Below are positions 35,690-43,802 of a stretch of DNA of 55,292 nucleotides, in pieces. Origin of the DNA: Anabaena catenula FACHB-362 (GTDB lineage: Bacteria; Cyanobacteriota; Cyanobacteriia; Cyanobacteriales; Nostocaceae); assembly GCF_014698735.1 (NCBI RefSeq), contig NZ_JACJTQ010000037.1:1-55292 (forward strand), read 5' to 3'. Numbering within the stretch: the stretch's first letter is position 1; each line of letters starts with the position of its first letter. Made by a program: the position numbers and the translations under genes. The notes below the pieces were generated by a model. That model had not been told where the DNA came from, made no database searches, and saw only the letters and a list, made by a program, of their open reading frames with translations.

Positions 35690-36316
35690 CTAACCAATTG
35701 TGTTCACCACAAAACTTCGCAGCACTCCTAACATTTCCGGACTGATTTCGTGTCCCATGTCAAATTCATGGTAATCTACCGCTACTCCTAAAGATTCAGC
35801 AACTGCTTTGGCTTTGATAGCCGCTGGCAATGGTACAACTTGATCTTGTCTGCCATGCATGATTAATGTGGGGGGAAAACTACTGTGTTTGAGCTTTTCT
35901 ACCCCAGGATGTAAATACCCACTCATCACCACTAAACCAGCTAGGGGTAAGTTTAATCCTACATCTAAAGTCATGGCACCACCTTGAGAAAACCCACTCA
36001 AAATAGTCCGCGATAAGGGTACTCCTGTGACACTCTCTAAAGATTGCAACCAATCTATGAGCATTTGCCGACTTTCTGTCAATCCTTCATACATATTCTC
36101 ATCTCGCAGATCATACCACGCTCTGCCGGTAGAAGAATAGGGAGATGGATAAGGTGCATTGGGAAGTAAAAATTCATAGTCAGGTAGGTTTAAATAGGGC
36201 AATAACGATGCTACGTCTTGAGCATTTGCACCCCAACCGTGTAAGGTAACGATTAAAGCGGATGGGTTTTGCTGTGTTTTTGGGGAAAACTTGATGAAAT
36301 CTAATGTTGCAGTCAT
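35690..36316 (-). CDS. Carboxylesterase/phospholipase-type alpha/beta hydrolase
   Basis: A 208-residue serine hydrolase of the carboxylesterase/acyl-protein thioesterase-like group. The nucleophile elbow is ILSGFSQGGAMT. The catalytic Asp is in LIMHGRQDQVVP and the His in DMGHEISPE. The oxyanion region is VTLHGWGANAQD. No signal peptide. It probably hydrolyses carboxylic ester or lysophospholipid substrates in the cytoplasm. It begins 28 bp downstream of the PAS-CRP regulator on the same strand, so the two may share a transcript. Confidence 0.92.
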   Translation of the reverse strand: MTATLDFIKFSPKTQQNPSALIVTLHGWGANAQDVASLLPYLNLPDYEFLLPNAPYPSPYSSTGRAWYDLRDENMYEGLTESRQMLIDWLQSLESVTGVPLSRTILSGFSQGGAMTLDVGLNLPLAGLVVMSGYLHPGVEKLKHSSFPPTLIMHGRQDQVVPLPAAIKAKAVAESLGVAVDYHEFDMGHEISPEMLGVLRSFVVNTIG

Positions 36317-36344
36317 GAGTGATTTTATTCGGCTGAGTTATTAG

Positions 36345-37514
36345 TTAAGGTCGATCTCTAAAAATCATATGTTTTTTATGATCGAAAGTAATAATACCTT
36401 GTTTTTGTAATTTGCCAATTAAGCGTGTAATGGTGGCTCTGGTAGTGCAGCAGGAACTAGCCATATCTTCGTGAGTGAAGCGAATAGAGAGACGAATTCC
36501 TTCTGGTACTGGTTTTCCGACTTGCTGTTTTAAAAGCTCTAATAGATGGTGTAATCGGTCTTTTACTCGCCGTCTACCTGCAATCACTAAAAAAGATTCT
36601 GTCTGTTGTAATCGCTGTTGAATTTTAGGTAGAAGGGTATGGCTAATTGCGGAGAAAAGTGTAATTTCTGATAAGTAAATTGATACTAATTCCACATCTG
36701 TCAGGGCTGTTGCTTGATAAATGGGTAGGGATGTCATGCTAGAACCGAAAACCATTTCTTCTGTTGCTAACCCTGTTAATACTTCTTGATCTGTTTCACA
36801 AAATGTACTCAGCTTAACTACACCTTTGCATACATACCAAATTAATAGTGGGTTGAGGGAAATAGTTTCTCCTTTAGAATATTTATGTACAGGACGATGT
36901 TCAATCAAGTTCTTCTGATTCTCAACTGTTGCTGATTCTCTTGGCTGATATTCAGAAATGTCACGTATTAACCAGTAGAGTTTACTAGATTTGCGAGGTT
37001 GGTGTTTGGCAGATGTTACCGTCAAAGCAGCTTTAAATGAATTACCATGATGTGGCTTTAATGGTAATAATATTCCTCTAACTTTCTGAGATTTAGATAT
37101 CTGGATGAGTTGTTCGTAAAAGTACTGATGTTGTTCTAAGGTGATGAAGCTGATTATTGATTTACCAACCAGAAAATGCTGGGAAATATTGAGTAATTTC
37201 GTGGCGGCGCGGTTAGCTTCTAAGATGATACCTTTTGCATTAGTTACTAAATAGGCATCTGGTGCAAATTCAAATAAATGTTGATAGTGTTGGCGATCTG
37301 CTTCCAGCAATTTGTGTGTTTGGATCAGTTCTTCGTTGTGCTGGTAAAGTTCTTGTACCTCTAATTGTAAGATTTTTGAGGTGGTGTAAAGTTCTTTAAA
37401 GGCTTCTGGTACCAGGTCTGATGGAATCCAAGGTAATACACTAGCTGTTTGGTGCAAATCTGCTAAACGTTGGTGCAATAATTCTGCGCGTTGGACAAAT
37501 TTTTCTATGTTCAC
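36345..37514 (-). CDS. PAS-domain transcriptional regulator of the CRP/FNR type
   Basis: A 389-residue regulator with an unusual domain order. Residues 1-75 form a helical or coiled-coil start (FVQRAELLHQRLADLH). A PAS domain spans about 80-190 (LFEFAPDAYLVTNAKGIILEANRAATKLL). A cNMP-binding-like beta-roll spans about 210-300 (KGETISLNPLLIWYVCKGVVKLS), apparently without the canonical cyclic-nucleotide phosphate-binding Arg. A CRP-type winged helix follows at about 310-389 (DRLHHLLELLKQQVGKPV; FTHEDMASSCCTTRATITRLIGKLQKQGIITF). It is probably a DNA-binding regulator sensing a PAS signal. An esterase gene lies 28 bp downstream, a possible target. The ligand is unknown. Confidence 0.9.
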   Translation of the reverse strand: MNIEKFVQRAELLHQRLADLHQTASVLPWIPSDLVPEAFKELYTTSKILQLEVQELYQHNEELIQTHKLLEADRQHYQHLFEFAPDAYLVTNAKGIILEANRAATKLLNISQHFLVGKSIISFITLEQHQYFYEQLIQISKSQKVRGILLPLKPHHGNSFKAALTVTSAKHQPRKSSKLYWLIRDISEYQPRESATVENQKNLIEHRPVHKYSKGETISLNPLLIWYVCKGVVKLSTFCETDQEVLTGLATEEMVFGSSMTSLPIYQATALTDVELVSIYLSEITLFSAISHTLLPKIQQRLQQTESFLVIAGRRRVKDRLHHLLELLKQQVGKPVPEGIRLSIRFTHEDMASSCCTTRATITRLIGKLQKQGIITFDHKKHMIFRDRP

Positions 37515-37878
37515 CTTAAATTCCCCGTGACTACTTGCAGAGTTTTGGACAAAATTCCACTACGTTAAACTTGGGAAATTCGATAGCAATTCCAAAATAG
37601 TTTAATCATGAAATTAAATTTATTTAAAACAAAAAAATACAGTTATTTACCCCTGAATATATAAAATTATCATAAAATTCATTATCAAATTATTAATAAA
37701 TTTAAAGTTTATTGACAAGCAAAATGCCTGTTTTAGCAACAGCTAAATTACTTATTATATCAAGTTCGGTTGTTAGGTCAGCGTATCCTTATATCTGACG
37801 CGGGGAGGAGGAGACACGGAGAGATTTTTAGAATAAGTGATTATCCGGTTTTGATATTACTGATTGATGTTGAATTCT
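37515..37878. other. Intergenic region, 360 bp, no gene
   Basis: AT-rich DNA between the PAS-CRP regulator and the next glycosyltransferase. A short GACGCGGGGAGGAGGAGACACGGAG fragment of the STRR class lies at 37797-37822. No reading frame of quality is present. The promoter of the regulator must be here; no clear -10/-35 pair is marked. Confidence 0.55.
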
Positions 37879-39117
37879 TCAAATTGCGTAAATATTATTA
37901 CTGTTTCCCAGACAGACTTGTTCATAAAATTGACCGGCAATTTCCCAAGTGAATTCGGTTTCTACTAGTTGTCTACCGTTAGTAGAGAGTTGAAATCGGA
38001 GTTCTGGCTGTTCAAATAGTTGAGTAATAGCGGCTATGTATTCTGCGGGTTGATTGGCTCGTAAGGCTCGAAGTGGGGTGGTTTCACCATCTACAGCTAG
38101 TCCTTCTAAACCGCGATCGCTTGCCACTATCGGTATACCCGCAGCCATAGCTTCTAGAGTTTTATTTTTTATACCAAATCCTGTCCGCATAGGTACTACG
38201 CAGATGGTAGATTTGTGTAGATATTCTGCCATTGAAGGGACACGTCCAGTGACATTAATTCCTGGTTGATTTTGCAGTTCTAAAACTTCTGGTGCAGGAC
38301 GAGAGCCGACAATATCAAAGGTTGTATCTGGATAACTTTTTTGAATTTCTGGTAATACTTCATTGCTGAAAAAACAGACAGCATCAATATTTGCTAAATT
38401 ATCCATTGCCCCGATAAAAATTATTCTCTGTCCCCCTGGATCTTGGAGACGGTTGGGAAAGGTAACTAAATCTACACCATTAGGAATAACTGCAATTTCC
38501 GCATTTTGGTTCAATTGTTGCAGTTGTTGTTTATCTTCGGCTGTGGTAACTACAAGTTTAGAGAATTTAGAACAGTAGTTTTGTTCATAGCGCCGCAACA
38601 ATGGTAAATTAATTTTGTCTCTGAATTTATTTTCTGATGTGCCTGTTGCTAACTGATTCAGACAAGTACCATAAACAGAACTATGAATATTAACTATGGT
38701 TTTTACTTGCTTTTGAAAATGGGGACGGATATAAATTTCGTTGACGCTATGTTCACAGGTAATTACATCACATTTCCCGGCTTTTACAAAGTTGTCTACC
38801 CATGTTTGCATTTCCACTGAGTAGCGGTTGAGGACGCTGGGGGGTGTACCTTTTAACAAAAATGTCCCCAAGCGCTGAATTTTCTGCGGTATTCCTGCGG
38901 TGGTTCCTGTATCTGGGGGACGCTCAAAAACGACTAAGTTATCTACGCAATCTCGTAAATCTGCTATTTCCGACTCCGTAACATCAGACTCGCGCTGAGT
39001 GACTAGGGTGATACTATGGCGTTGACTGAGGTATTTGAGTAGATTAAAGGTTCTGACTTGGGTTCCCCCCCTTGTCGGTGGATAGGGAAAGGTGGAAGAT
39101 AGTATTAATATTTTCAT
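37879..39117 (-). CDS. Glycosyltransferase (GT-B fold, GT4-like)
   Basis: A 412-residue glycosyltransferase of the family often annotated as TIGR03087/sugar transferase-like or GT4. The N-terminal domain begins MKILILSSTFPYPPTRGGTQVRTFNLLKYLSQRH, with the Gly-rich loop. The C-terminal domain has RIIFIGAMDNLANIDAVCFFSNEVLPEI, FDIVGSRPAPEVLEL, VVPMRTGFGIKNKTLEAMAAGIPIVASDRGLEG and the E-x7-E region. It faces a GT2 gene across an 85-bp divergent promoter region, so the pair may serve one exopolysaccharide or glycolipid pathway. Confidence 0.93.
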   Translation of the reverse strand: MKILILSSTFPYPPTRGGTQVRTFNLLKYLSQRHSITLVTQRESDVTESEIADLRDCVDNLVVFERPPDTGTTAGIPQKIQRLGTFLLKGTPPSVLNRYSVEMQTWVDNFVKAGKCDVITCEHSVNEIYIRPHFQKQVKTIVNIHSSVYGTCLNQLATGTSENKFRDKINLPLLRRYEQNYCSKFSKLVVTTAEDKQQLQQLNQNAEIAVIPNGVDLVTFPNRLQDPGGQRIIFIGAMDNLANIDAVCFFSNEVLPEIQKSYPDTTFDIVGSRPAPEVLELQNQPGINVTGRVPSMAEYLHKSTICVVPMRTGFGIKNKTLEAMAAGIPIVASDRGLEGLAVDGETTPLRALRANQPAEYIAAITQLFEQPELRFQLSTNGRQLVETEFTWEIAGQFYEQVCLGNSNNIYAI

Positions 39118-39202
39118 AAATGTGACCGTGAAGTTTGGTATATTACCGAGTTAAGCAATAACATAATATACTACAATTACTCTCAGTTGGCCGATCTAGA
39201 TT

Positions 39203-40192
39203 ATGCCTAAAGTTAGTGTTTGTATTCCTACTTATAACCGAGCCAATTTACTTCCTTACGCTGTTAGTAGTGTGTTAGCTCAAACTTACAAAGATTTTGA
39301 AATCATCATTTGTGATGATGGTTCTACTGATAATACTGCTCAAATAGTAAGTCAATGGGATGATCCCCGAATTCGCTATATCAGACAACCTGTTAATGGT
39401 GGACGTAGTCGTAATATGCGTTCTGGTTTTGAGGCTGCTTGTGGGAATTATTTTATCAAATTTGATGATGATGATGCTATTACTCCGGAATTTTTAGAGA
39501 AGACTGTGGCTGTTTTAGATGCTGAACTGAGTGTGGATTTTGTTTGTACAAATCATTGGATTATTAATCAAAATAATGAAAGAATTGAATCAGCAACACA
39601 GGAAAATTCTAGTAAGTGGGGAAAGGATAAACTAGAAGCTGGTGTGATTCCTGATTTAGTTAGGGAAACTTTTATTAAGCAAAGTTTACAAGTTGGTTCA
39701 ACTTTGTTCCGTCGAGATTGTTTGATGGAAGTTGATTATATGCGTCCCCAAGCTGATGGATGTGAGGATTTTGATTTATTGGTGCGTTTGGCTATTGCTG
39801 GTAAGCAAGGGTATTTTTTACCTGAATTTTTGATGGAATATCGTTTTCATGGTGGACAAACAAGTTTAAAACAAAATCTGCATTTTCTGTCTGCTAAGGT
39901 TTTTTGTATAAGTAGTTACAAGTTTCCTGATGAGGAATTAGAGAAAGTGCGATCGCACAAATTGGCTATTACTCAGCAAGCTTTGGGTTTAAGACTGATT
40001 GAAAAGGGTGATACGGTGGAGGGAAGAAGGCTTTTGCAGCAATCAACTCAGGTTTTGGGGAGCGATAAAAAAATCATGTTTGGTTTGATGCTATCTTATT
40101 TACCAATCAGTTTACGGAAGTTGGCTTTACAGGTTTTTCGTCAGATTCGTCCCAAGGATTATACTGAGCAGGTGCGAGGAGCAAGTGCTTGA
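39203..40192 (+). CDS. Glycosyltransferase family 2 protein
   Basis: A 329-residue GT-A enzyme. PKVSVCIPTYNRANLLPYAVSSVLAQTYKDFEIIICDDGSTDNT is the classical nucleotide-sugar-binding N-terminus, and FIKFDDDDAITPEFLEKTV contains the metal-binding acidic motif. The acceptor side includes LFRRDCLMEVDYMRPQADGCEDFDLLVRLA with the E-D-x-D-L catalytic region. There is no membrane segment except a weakly hydrophobic end. Divergent from the GT4 gene; probably a cell-surface polysaccharide enzyme. Confidence 0.94.
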   Translation: MPKVSVCIPTYNRANLLPYAVSSVLAQTYKDFEIIICDDGSTDNTAQIVSQWDDPRIRYIRQPVNGGRSRNMRSGFEAACGNYFIKFDDDDAITPEFLEKTVAVLDAELSVDFVCTNHWIINQNNERIESATQENSSKWGKDKLEAGVIPDLVRETFIKQSLQVGSTLFRRDCLMEVDYMRPQADGCEDFDLLVRLAIAGKQGYFLPEFLMEYRFHGGQTSLKQNLHFLSAKVFCISSYKFPDEELEKVRSHKLAITQQALGLRLIEKGDTVEGRRLLQQSTQVLGSDKKIMFGLMLSYLPISLRKLALQVFRQIRPKDYTEQVRGASA

Positions 40193-40202
40193 TAGATATA
40201 TC

Positions 40203-40312
40203 TCGTTCCCAGTCTCAGACTGGGAATGCCATTAAGAGGCTCTGCCTCTACTTTACAAAGAAGTCAGAGCCTTCTAAAATTCATTCCCATACAGAGTATG
40301 GGAACGAGAAAA
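40203..40312. repeat. Pair of CTCGTTCCCAG-family hairpins
   Basis: Two hairpins of the dispersed family: CTCGTTCCCAGTC / GACTGGGAATG (about 40203-40230) and CATTCCCATAC / GTATGGGAACGAG (about 40285-40309). AGAGGCTCTGCCTCTAC and an AGTCAGAGCC segment lie between. It sits between the convergent GT2 and ParB-like genes and may also act as a terminator. Confidence 0.75.
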
Positions 40313-40325
40313 AAGTTAGAGAAGG

Positions 40326-41033
40326 CTAATTTCTACACCATTCATCAATGATGGTTAACAGTGTTTTTTCACCTAATCCTTTAACGGATTTGACTACATC
40401 ACGATAATCTTCAAATACCTGCTTTGGTTTTTTGGATCTAGCATCTACTATTGCTTTAGAAATTTTTTCAGCCCCAGGAATTCTAGAGCGTTGTAATCTG
40501 ATCGCTAACTCGTCTTTTTCCAAAGTATTTAATAAGCTTAGTGGATTAAGTTCCTGTGGAATAATACGCTCAAATTGTTTGAATTTCTCATCTATTCTTT
40601 GTCTTTCTTGTGTAAGTTCAGATTTTAGCTCATTGAGTTGTTTCTCAAAGCGTAATTCCAGATTTGTTAGACGTGATGAGTCTAAATTTGTTGTTTCAGA
40701 TTTAGTGGATGGTTGAGTTACGGTAACTGGTACTTCAATAGTTGCAACTTGCTTTTTTATTAAATCTTCAACTTTTGGTGAGATGATAAAAGCATTAACC
40801 ATTTCACATTTACGAGGATTTTTTTCTCTTGCTCTAACAGCAGCATAATACTCGAAATCGCCATTAACTACAGTGTAACTCTCTGGTGCAGTTAATTTAA
40901 CAACCAATGGTTTAATAATTCCTCCAGTTTCTATAATCGAGTCTGCAAGGTTTTCTAAGTCGGATTCGTTAAAATTTGAACGTAGAACATTTGAGGTTAC
41001 GCTTTTAACATCAACTAATGAAAAATTAATCAT
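40326..41033 (-). CDS. ParB-like protein with coiled coil and helix-hairpin-helix
   Basis: A 235-residue protein. Residues about 1-80 resemble a ParB/Srx N-terminal domain (NESDLENLADSIIETGGIIKPLVV; YTVVNGDFEYYAAVRAREKNP), with GDFEYYAA in place of the usual GERRxxA motif. A charged coiled coil follows (about 122-158). The C-terminal domain (about 165-235) ends with an HhH-like VKSVKGLGEKTLLTIIDEW, a DNA-binding element. Its ATG shares one base with the stop of the upstream fusion gene (TAATG), so the two are translationally coupled. It is probably the DNA-binding partner of that ParA. The central HTH of canonical ParB is not evident. Confidence 0.82.
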   Translation of the reverse strand: MINFSLVDVKSVTSNVLRSNFNESDLENLADSIIETGGIIKPLVVKLTAPESYTVVNGDFEYYAAVRAREKNPRKCEMVNAFIISPKVEDLIKKQVATIEVPVTVTQPSTKSETTNLDSSRLTNLELRFEKQLNELKSELTQERQRIDEKFKQFERIIPQELNPLSLLNTLEKDELAIRLQRSRIPGAEKISKAIVDARSKKPKQVFEDYRDVVKSVKGLGEKTLLTIIDEWCRN

Positions 41034-42403
41034 TATTCTATCCTCATTTTTTGTAAAACTTCATCTGCTAAAATATCAAATTCCATAGCAGATTTTTGAG
41101 CTTCGGTTTTTACTTCTTCTGCATACTTATGAATAGACTTGGGATCAGGATATTCTAATTCACCAACTGATATAGTCTGATTCATGCATTCAGATAGCAT
41201 GGTTCTATCATAAATCACTGCTTCCATTAAAGGTAGATTGTAATGTTCCGAAATCACACTTCTTTGCTTGGGAAAACTATACTGTAAAAATTTAGAATTG
41301 GTTGATATTTTGGAAGATAGGACACCAATCAAATTAATGGAATTTTTTCCTATCATCTCTCTAAATTCATTGACTTCGGCAATAAAGTTCTTAACGCTTA
41401 ATAATCCTTGATTAGCAAATGGCTTTAAGTCTGATGGAATTATCAGATAATCAGCAGCAACTAATGCGACTTTAGCATATAAATCTCTAGATGGAGGTGT
41501 GTCAATAATAACTATATCATATACTTCTTCTACCTTCTTTAACTTAGTAAGTAACCTAGTTTTACTAGCATCAATTTGATTTAGCTTGTATTGTCCTTCG
41601 ATTAAGTTAATATGTGCAGGAATAACATCTAGTTCAGGATTATTAAAGTAGTCCGATTTACGAATTACATCAGGTATAGAGTAGAAATCACCAGATTCTA
41701 GCAGATGATATACGTTACAATCTTGCAAGTTATCATCTTCTTCAAATTGAAATTTGATTAAACCTGTAGCAAAAGTAGTATTTGCTTGAGAATCTAAATC
41801 AATCAAAAGTACACTTTTACCTTTTTTTCTCAAAGCCGCAGCAAGATTGACAGCAATTGTTGTTTTACCAACTCCGCCTTTATTGTGGTAGATTGCAATT
41901 GTCTTCATAGAATGCTCCTTTATTGGTTCTAAATTCGATACTTGAACTTCTAACTGTTCCTTAAACTGCTGTTTTTTCAAACTCTCCCTACCAATTAAAC
42001 CCCTAATTTCTGCTATCTTTTTCTCAACATCATTACCATCACATTGAAAAACCAACTGAATATCATCTCGTAACTTTTGATAAATTCTGATTTCCTTTCC
42101 GTTAGTTAACAAACCAAAGCGCACATTTAAGCTAGTTAAATAATGCCTAAGTCGCAAAACATGATGATTTAAATTTTGCTTTGGACTTTTTGCCTCCATA
42201 ACTACACTTAATGGGGAATTGGCATCTAAAATCAAAGGAACGACTTGGACTCCAAATGCCAAAAAGTCTAAACGGATACTACCAACAGCAACTTCTTGAT
42301 GCCAAGTATCAGGGGTATACCCTAACTGTGGTAGCAAATATTGAACGATAAGTTTGCTTTCAACTTCGCTTTCGTTACGGCACAGTTCAGGGTTAAAAAG
42401 CAA
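41033..42403 (-). CDS. HsdR_N-type PD-(D/E)xK nuclease domain fused to ParA ATPase
   Basis: A 456-residue fusion. Residues 1-150 resemble the N-terminal nuclease domain of type I restriction HsdR proteins: ESEVESKLIVQYLLPQLGYT, catalytic-type Asp46 (RLDFLAFG), Glu70-Ala-Lys72 (VVMEAKSP) and FGLLTNGKEIRIY. Residues 166-456 are a ParA/MinD-type ATPase with deviant Walker A KGGVGKTT (Lys175, Lys180), DLDSQANTT, and Walker B IVIIDTPPS. Translation from TTG 42403 has a GAGG 9 nt upstream. A second start, ATG 41908, has a better AGGAG and would give ParA alone (291 residues, normal ParA length). The ParB-like gene overlaps its end. It may be a partition or genome-guarding module; function not established. 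Confidence 0.88.
   Translation of the reverse strand: MLFNPELCRNESEVESKLIVQYLLPQLGYTPDTWHQEVAVGSIRLDFLAFGVQVVPLILDANSPLSVVMEAKSPKQNLNHHVLRLRHYLTSLNVRFGLLTNGKEIRIYQKLRDDIQLVFQCDGNDVEKKIAEIRGLIGRESLKKQQFKEQLEVQVSNLEPIKEHSMKTIAIYHNKGGVGKTTIAVNLAAALRKKGKSVLLIDLDSQANTTFATGLIKFQFEEDDNLQDCNVYHLLESGDFYSIPDVIRKSDYFNNPELDVIPAHINLIEGQYKLNQIDASKTRLLTKLKKVEEVYDIVIIDTPPSRDLYAKVALVAADYLIIPSDLKPFANQGLLSVKNFIAEVNEFREMIGKNSINLIGVLSSKISTNSKFLQYSFPKQRSVISEHYNLPLMEAVIYDRTMLSECMNQTISVGELEYPDPKSIHKYAEEVKTEAQKSAMEFDILADEVLQKMRIE
41906..41919 (-). promoter_or_regulatory. Internal ribosome binding site and ATG at the ParA part
   Basis: Inside the fusion gene AGGAG (41919-41915) is followed by 6 nt and ATG (41908-41906), which begins MKTIAIYHNKGGVGKTT, exactly where free-standing ParA proteins start. 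This suggests that a separate ParA is also translated, so that the fusion and free forms coexist. Confidence 0.65.
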
Positions 42404-42828
42404 GATTCTTTACCTCGAAAAACAGTAATCATTCCCGAAAATCCGCTATGTGGTCGATTATGCCATATTTTGAGTTTATTGAGTTATGAAGATTACTTAA
42501 AAATCTGTAGGAAAAGGCAATTAAGCTTAGTATTTTTACGTAAAATTAACATAGCAGCTTATCCAAATAATTCAAAATTTACCAAATTTAAATTTTGGCT
42601 AAATTAAGTAATAATACGTAATTTACATCTAGAGCAATCTTTCTGAAAGCTGTACAAATGGACTTTATCTGGGTAATATAGGTGGTTTCCCTTGCCTGGT
42701 AAGATATAATCTGACTGCTTGAAGCACTTTTCCACATCCCCCTAAAAGAGTAAATTAACCAAAGTTGAAATCTATTAGATAATATGTACGCTACCTCAAT
42801 GAGAAAGCGTCAGCAGAGGAATTAACCA
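42404..42828. promoter_or_regulatory. Divergent intergenic region between two parA-type genes
   Basis: A 425-bp AT-rich region that must hold promoters for both directions and could hold a partition site. Seen in it: a near-perfect palindrome CCAAATTTAAATTTTGG (42582-42598), and TACGTAA written twice, about 75 bp apart (42537-42543, 42615-42621). No iteron array of regular spacing is visible. A short ORF on the plus strand (42341-42607) is not considered a gene. Confidence 0.45.
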
Positions 42829-43713
42829 ATGGGATATGTAATTGCAACTGCAAACATGAAAGGTGGAGTCGGTAAAACCACTCTCACAGTCAATATAGGG
42901 ACTTGTTTAGCGAAAAATCACGGAAAAAAGGTACTGATTTTAGATTTAGATAGTCAAATTAGCGCTACACTCAGTCTCATGTCACCTGTGGAGTTTGCAA
43001 AACGTCGCAAACAAAGAAAGACATTTAGATATTTGATAGATGAAGTTATTAACCCAGAACCTGATGCTAAATTGACAATTCATGATATCATTCAATCTGA
43101 AGTTTGCAATCTTCCAGGATTAGATTTGTTACCGGGAGATATTGATTTATATGATGAATTTGTAGTTTCGGAAATGTTGCATAACCAATCTGTTGCTTTG
43201 GGTGAGCAAGATTTTGAAACAATTTGGAATCGCTTTGAAAGAGTCTTAGTTAATAACATCTTAAAACCAGTGCGCGATGAATATGATTTTATTCTTTTAG
43301 ATTGCGCTCCTGGCTATAATCTCATGACTCGTAGTGCTTTGGCTAGTAGTGATTTTTATATTCTTCCAGCGAAACCAGAACCGTTGTCTGTGGTGGGAAT
43401 TCAACTATTAGAAAGACGCATTGCTCAATTAAAAGACAGTCACGAACATGAAGCAAAGATAAATATCCAAATGTTGGGAATTGTCTTTAGTATGTCCAGT
43501 GCAAATCTACTGAATGGTAGATATTATAAACAGGTAATGCACCGAGTTGTGGAAGATTTTGGTGTTGATAAAATTTGTAAAGCACAGATTCCTGTTGATG
43601 TAAATGTGGCTAAAGCTGTTGATAGTTTTATGCCGGTTTCTTTACTTAGTCCTAACTCTGCTGGTTCTAAAGCATTTATGCAGTTAACTCAGGAATTGTT
43701 GCAGAAATTGTAA
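42829..43713 (+). CDS. ParA-family ATPase
   Basis: A 294-residue ParA/Soj-type ATPase that would dimerise on ATP and bind DNA non-specifically to position or segregate cargo. Deviant Walker A KGGVGKTT has the signature Lys11. DLDSQISATLSL and Walker B FILLDCAPGYNLMTRSAL are present. A long insertion (EFAKRRKQRKTFRYLIDEVI; LHNQSVALGEQDFETIWNRF) is typical of one chromosomal or plasmid ParA subgroup. It is divergent from the nuclease-ParA/ParB operon and has no ParB gene of its own next to it. A role in carboxysome positioning (McdA-like) is possible but unsupported: no McdB-like gene is adjacent. Confidence 0.92.
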   Translation: MGYVIATANMKGGVGKTTLTVNIGTCLAKNHGKKVLILDLDSQISATLSLMSPVEFAKRRKQRKTFRYLIDEVINPEPDAKLTIHDIIQSEVCNLPGLDLLPGDIDLYDEFVVSEMLHNQSVALGEQDFETIWNRFERVLVNNILKPVRDEYDFILLDCAPGYNLMTRSALASSDFYILPAKPEPLSVVGIQLLERRIAQLKDSHEHEAKINIQMLGIVFSMSSANLLNGRYYKQVMHRVVEDFGVDKICKAQIPVDVNVAKAVDSFMPVSLLSPNSAGSKAFMQLTQELLQKL

Positions 43714-43761
43714 GAGGATGTTTTAAAAGTTATCAAGTTTACCTAAAAACCCCTCTCCAAA

Positions 43762-43785
43762 CCTCTCCCCCCACAGGGAGAGAGG
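43762..43785. terminator. Hairpin between convergent parA and ileS
   Basis: CTCTCCC (43763-43769) pairs with GGGAGAG (43776-43782), 6-nt loop, in the gap between two converging genes. There is no long T-tract on either strand. The sequence also belongs to a widespread CTCTCCCC..GGGAGAGAGG dispersed hairpin, so a terminator role is likely but not proven. Confidence 0.45.
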
Positions 43786-43802
43786 CTTTGATTTCTTCTA
43801 TT

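Noticed and set aside
42341-42607. 88-codon plus-strand ORF in the parA-parA gap
   Set aside because: It starts inside the opposite gene, is rich in rare hydrophobic/aromatic runs and has no ribosome site.
42829-43713. McdA (carboxysome positioning) identity for the stand-alone ParA
   Set aside because: It keeps the signature Lys in Walker A and has no McdB-like neighbour; general ParA is the safer call.
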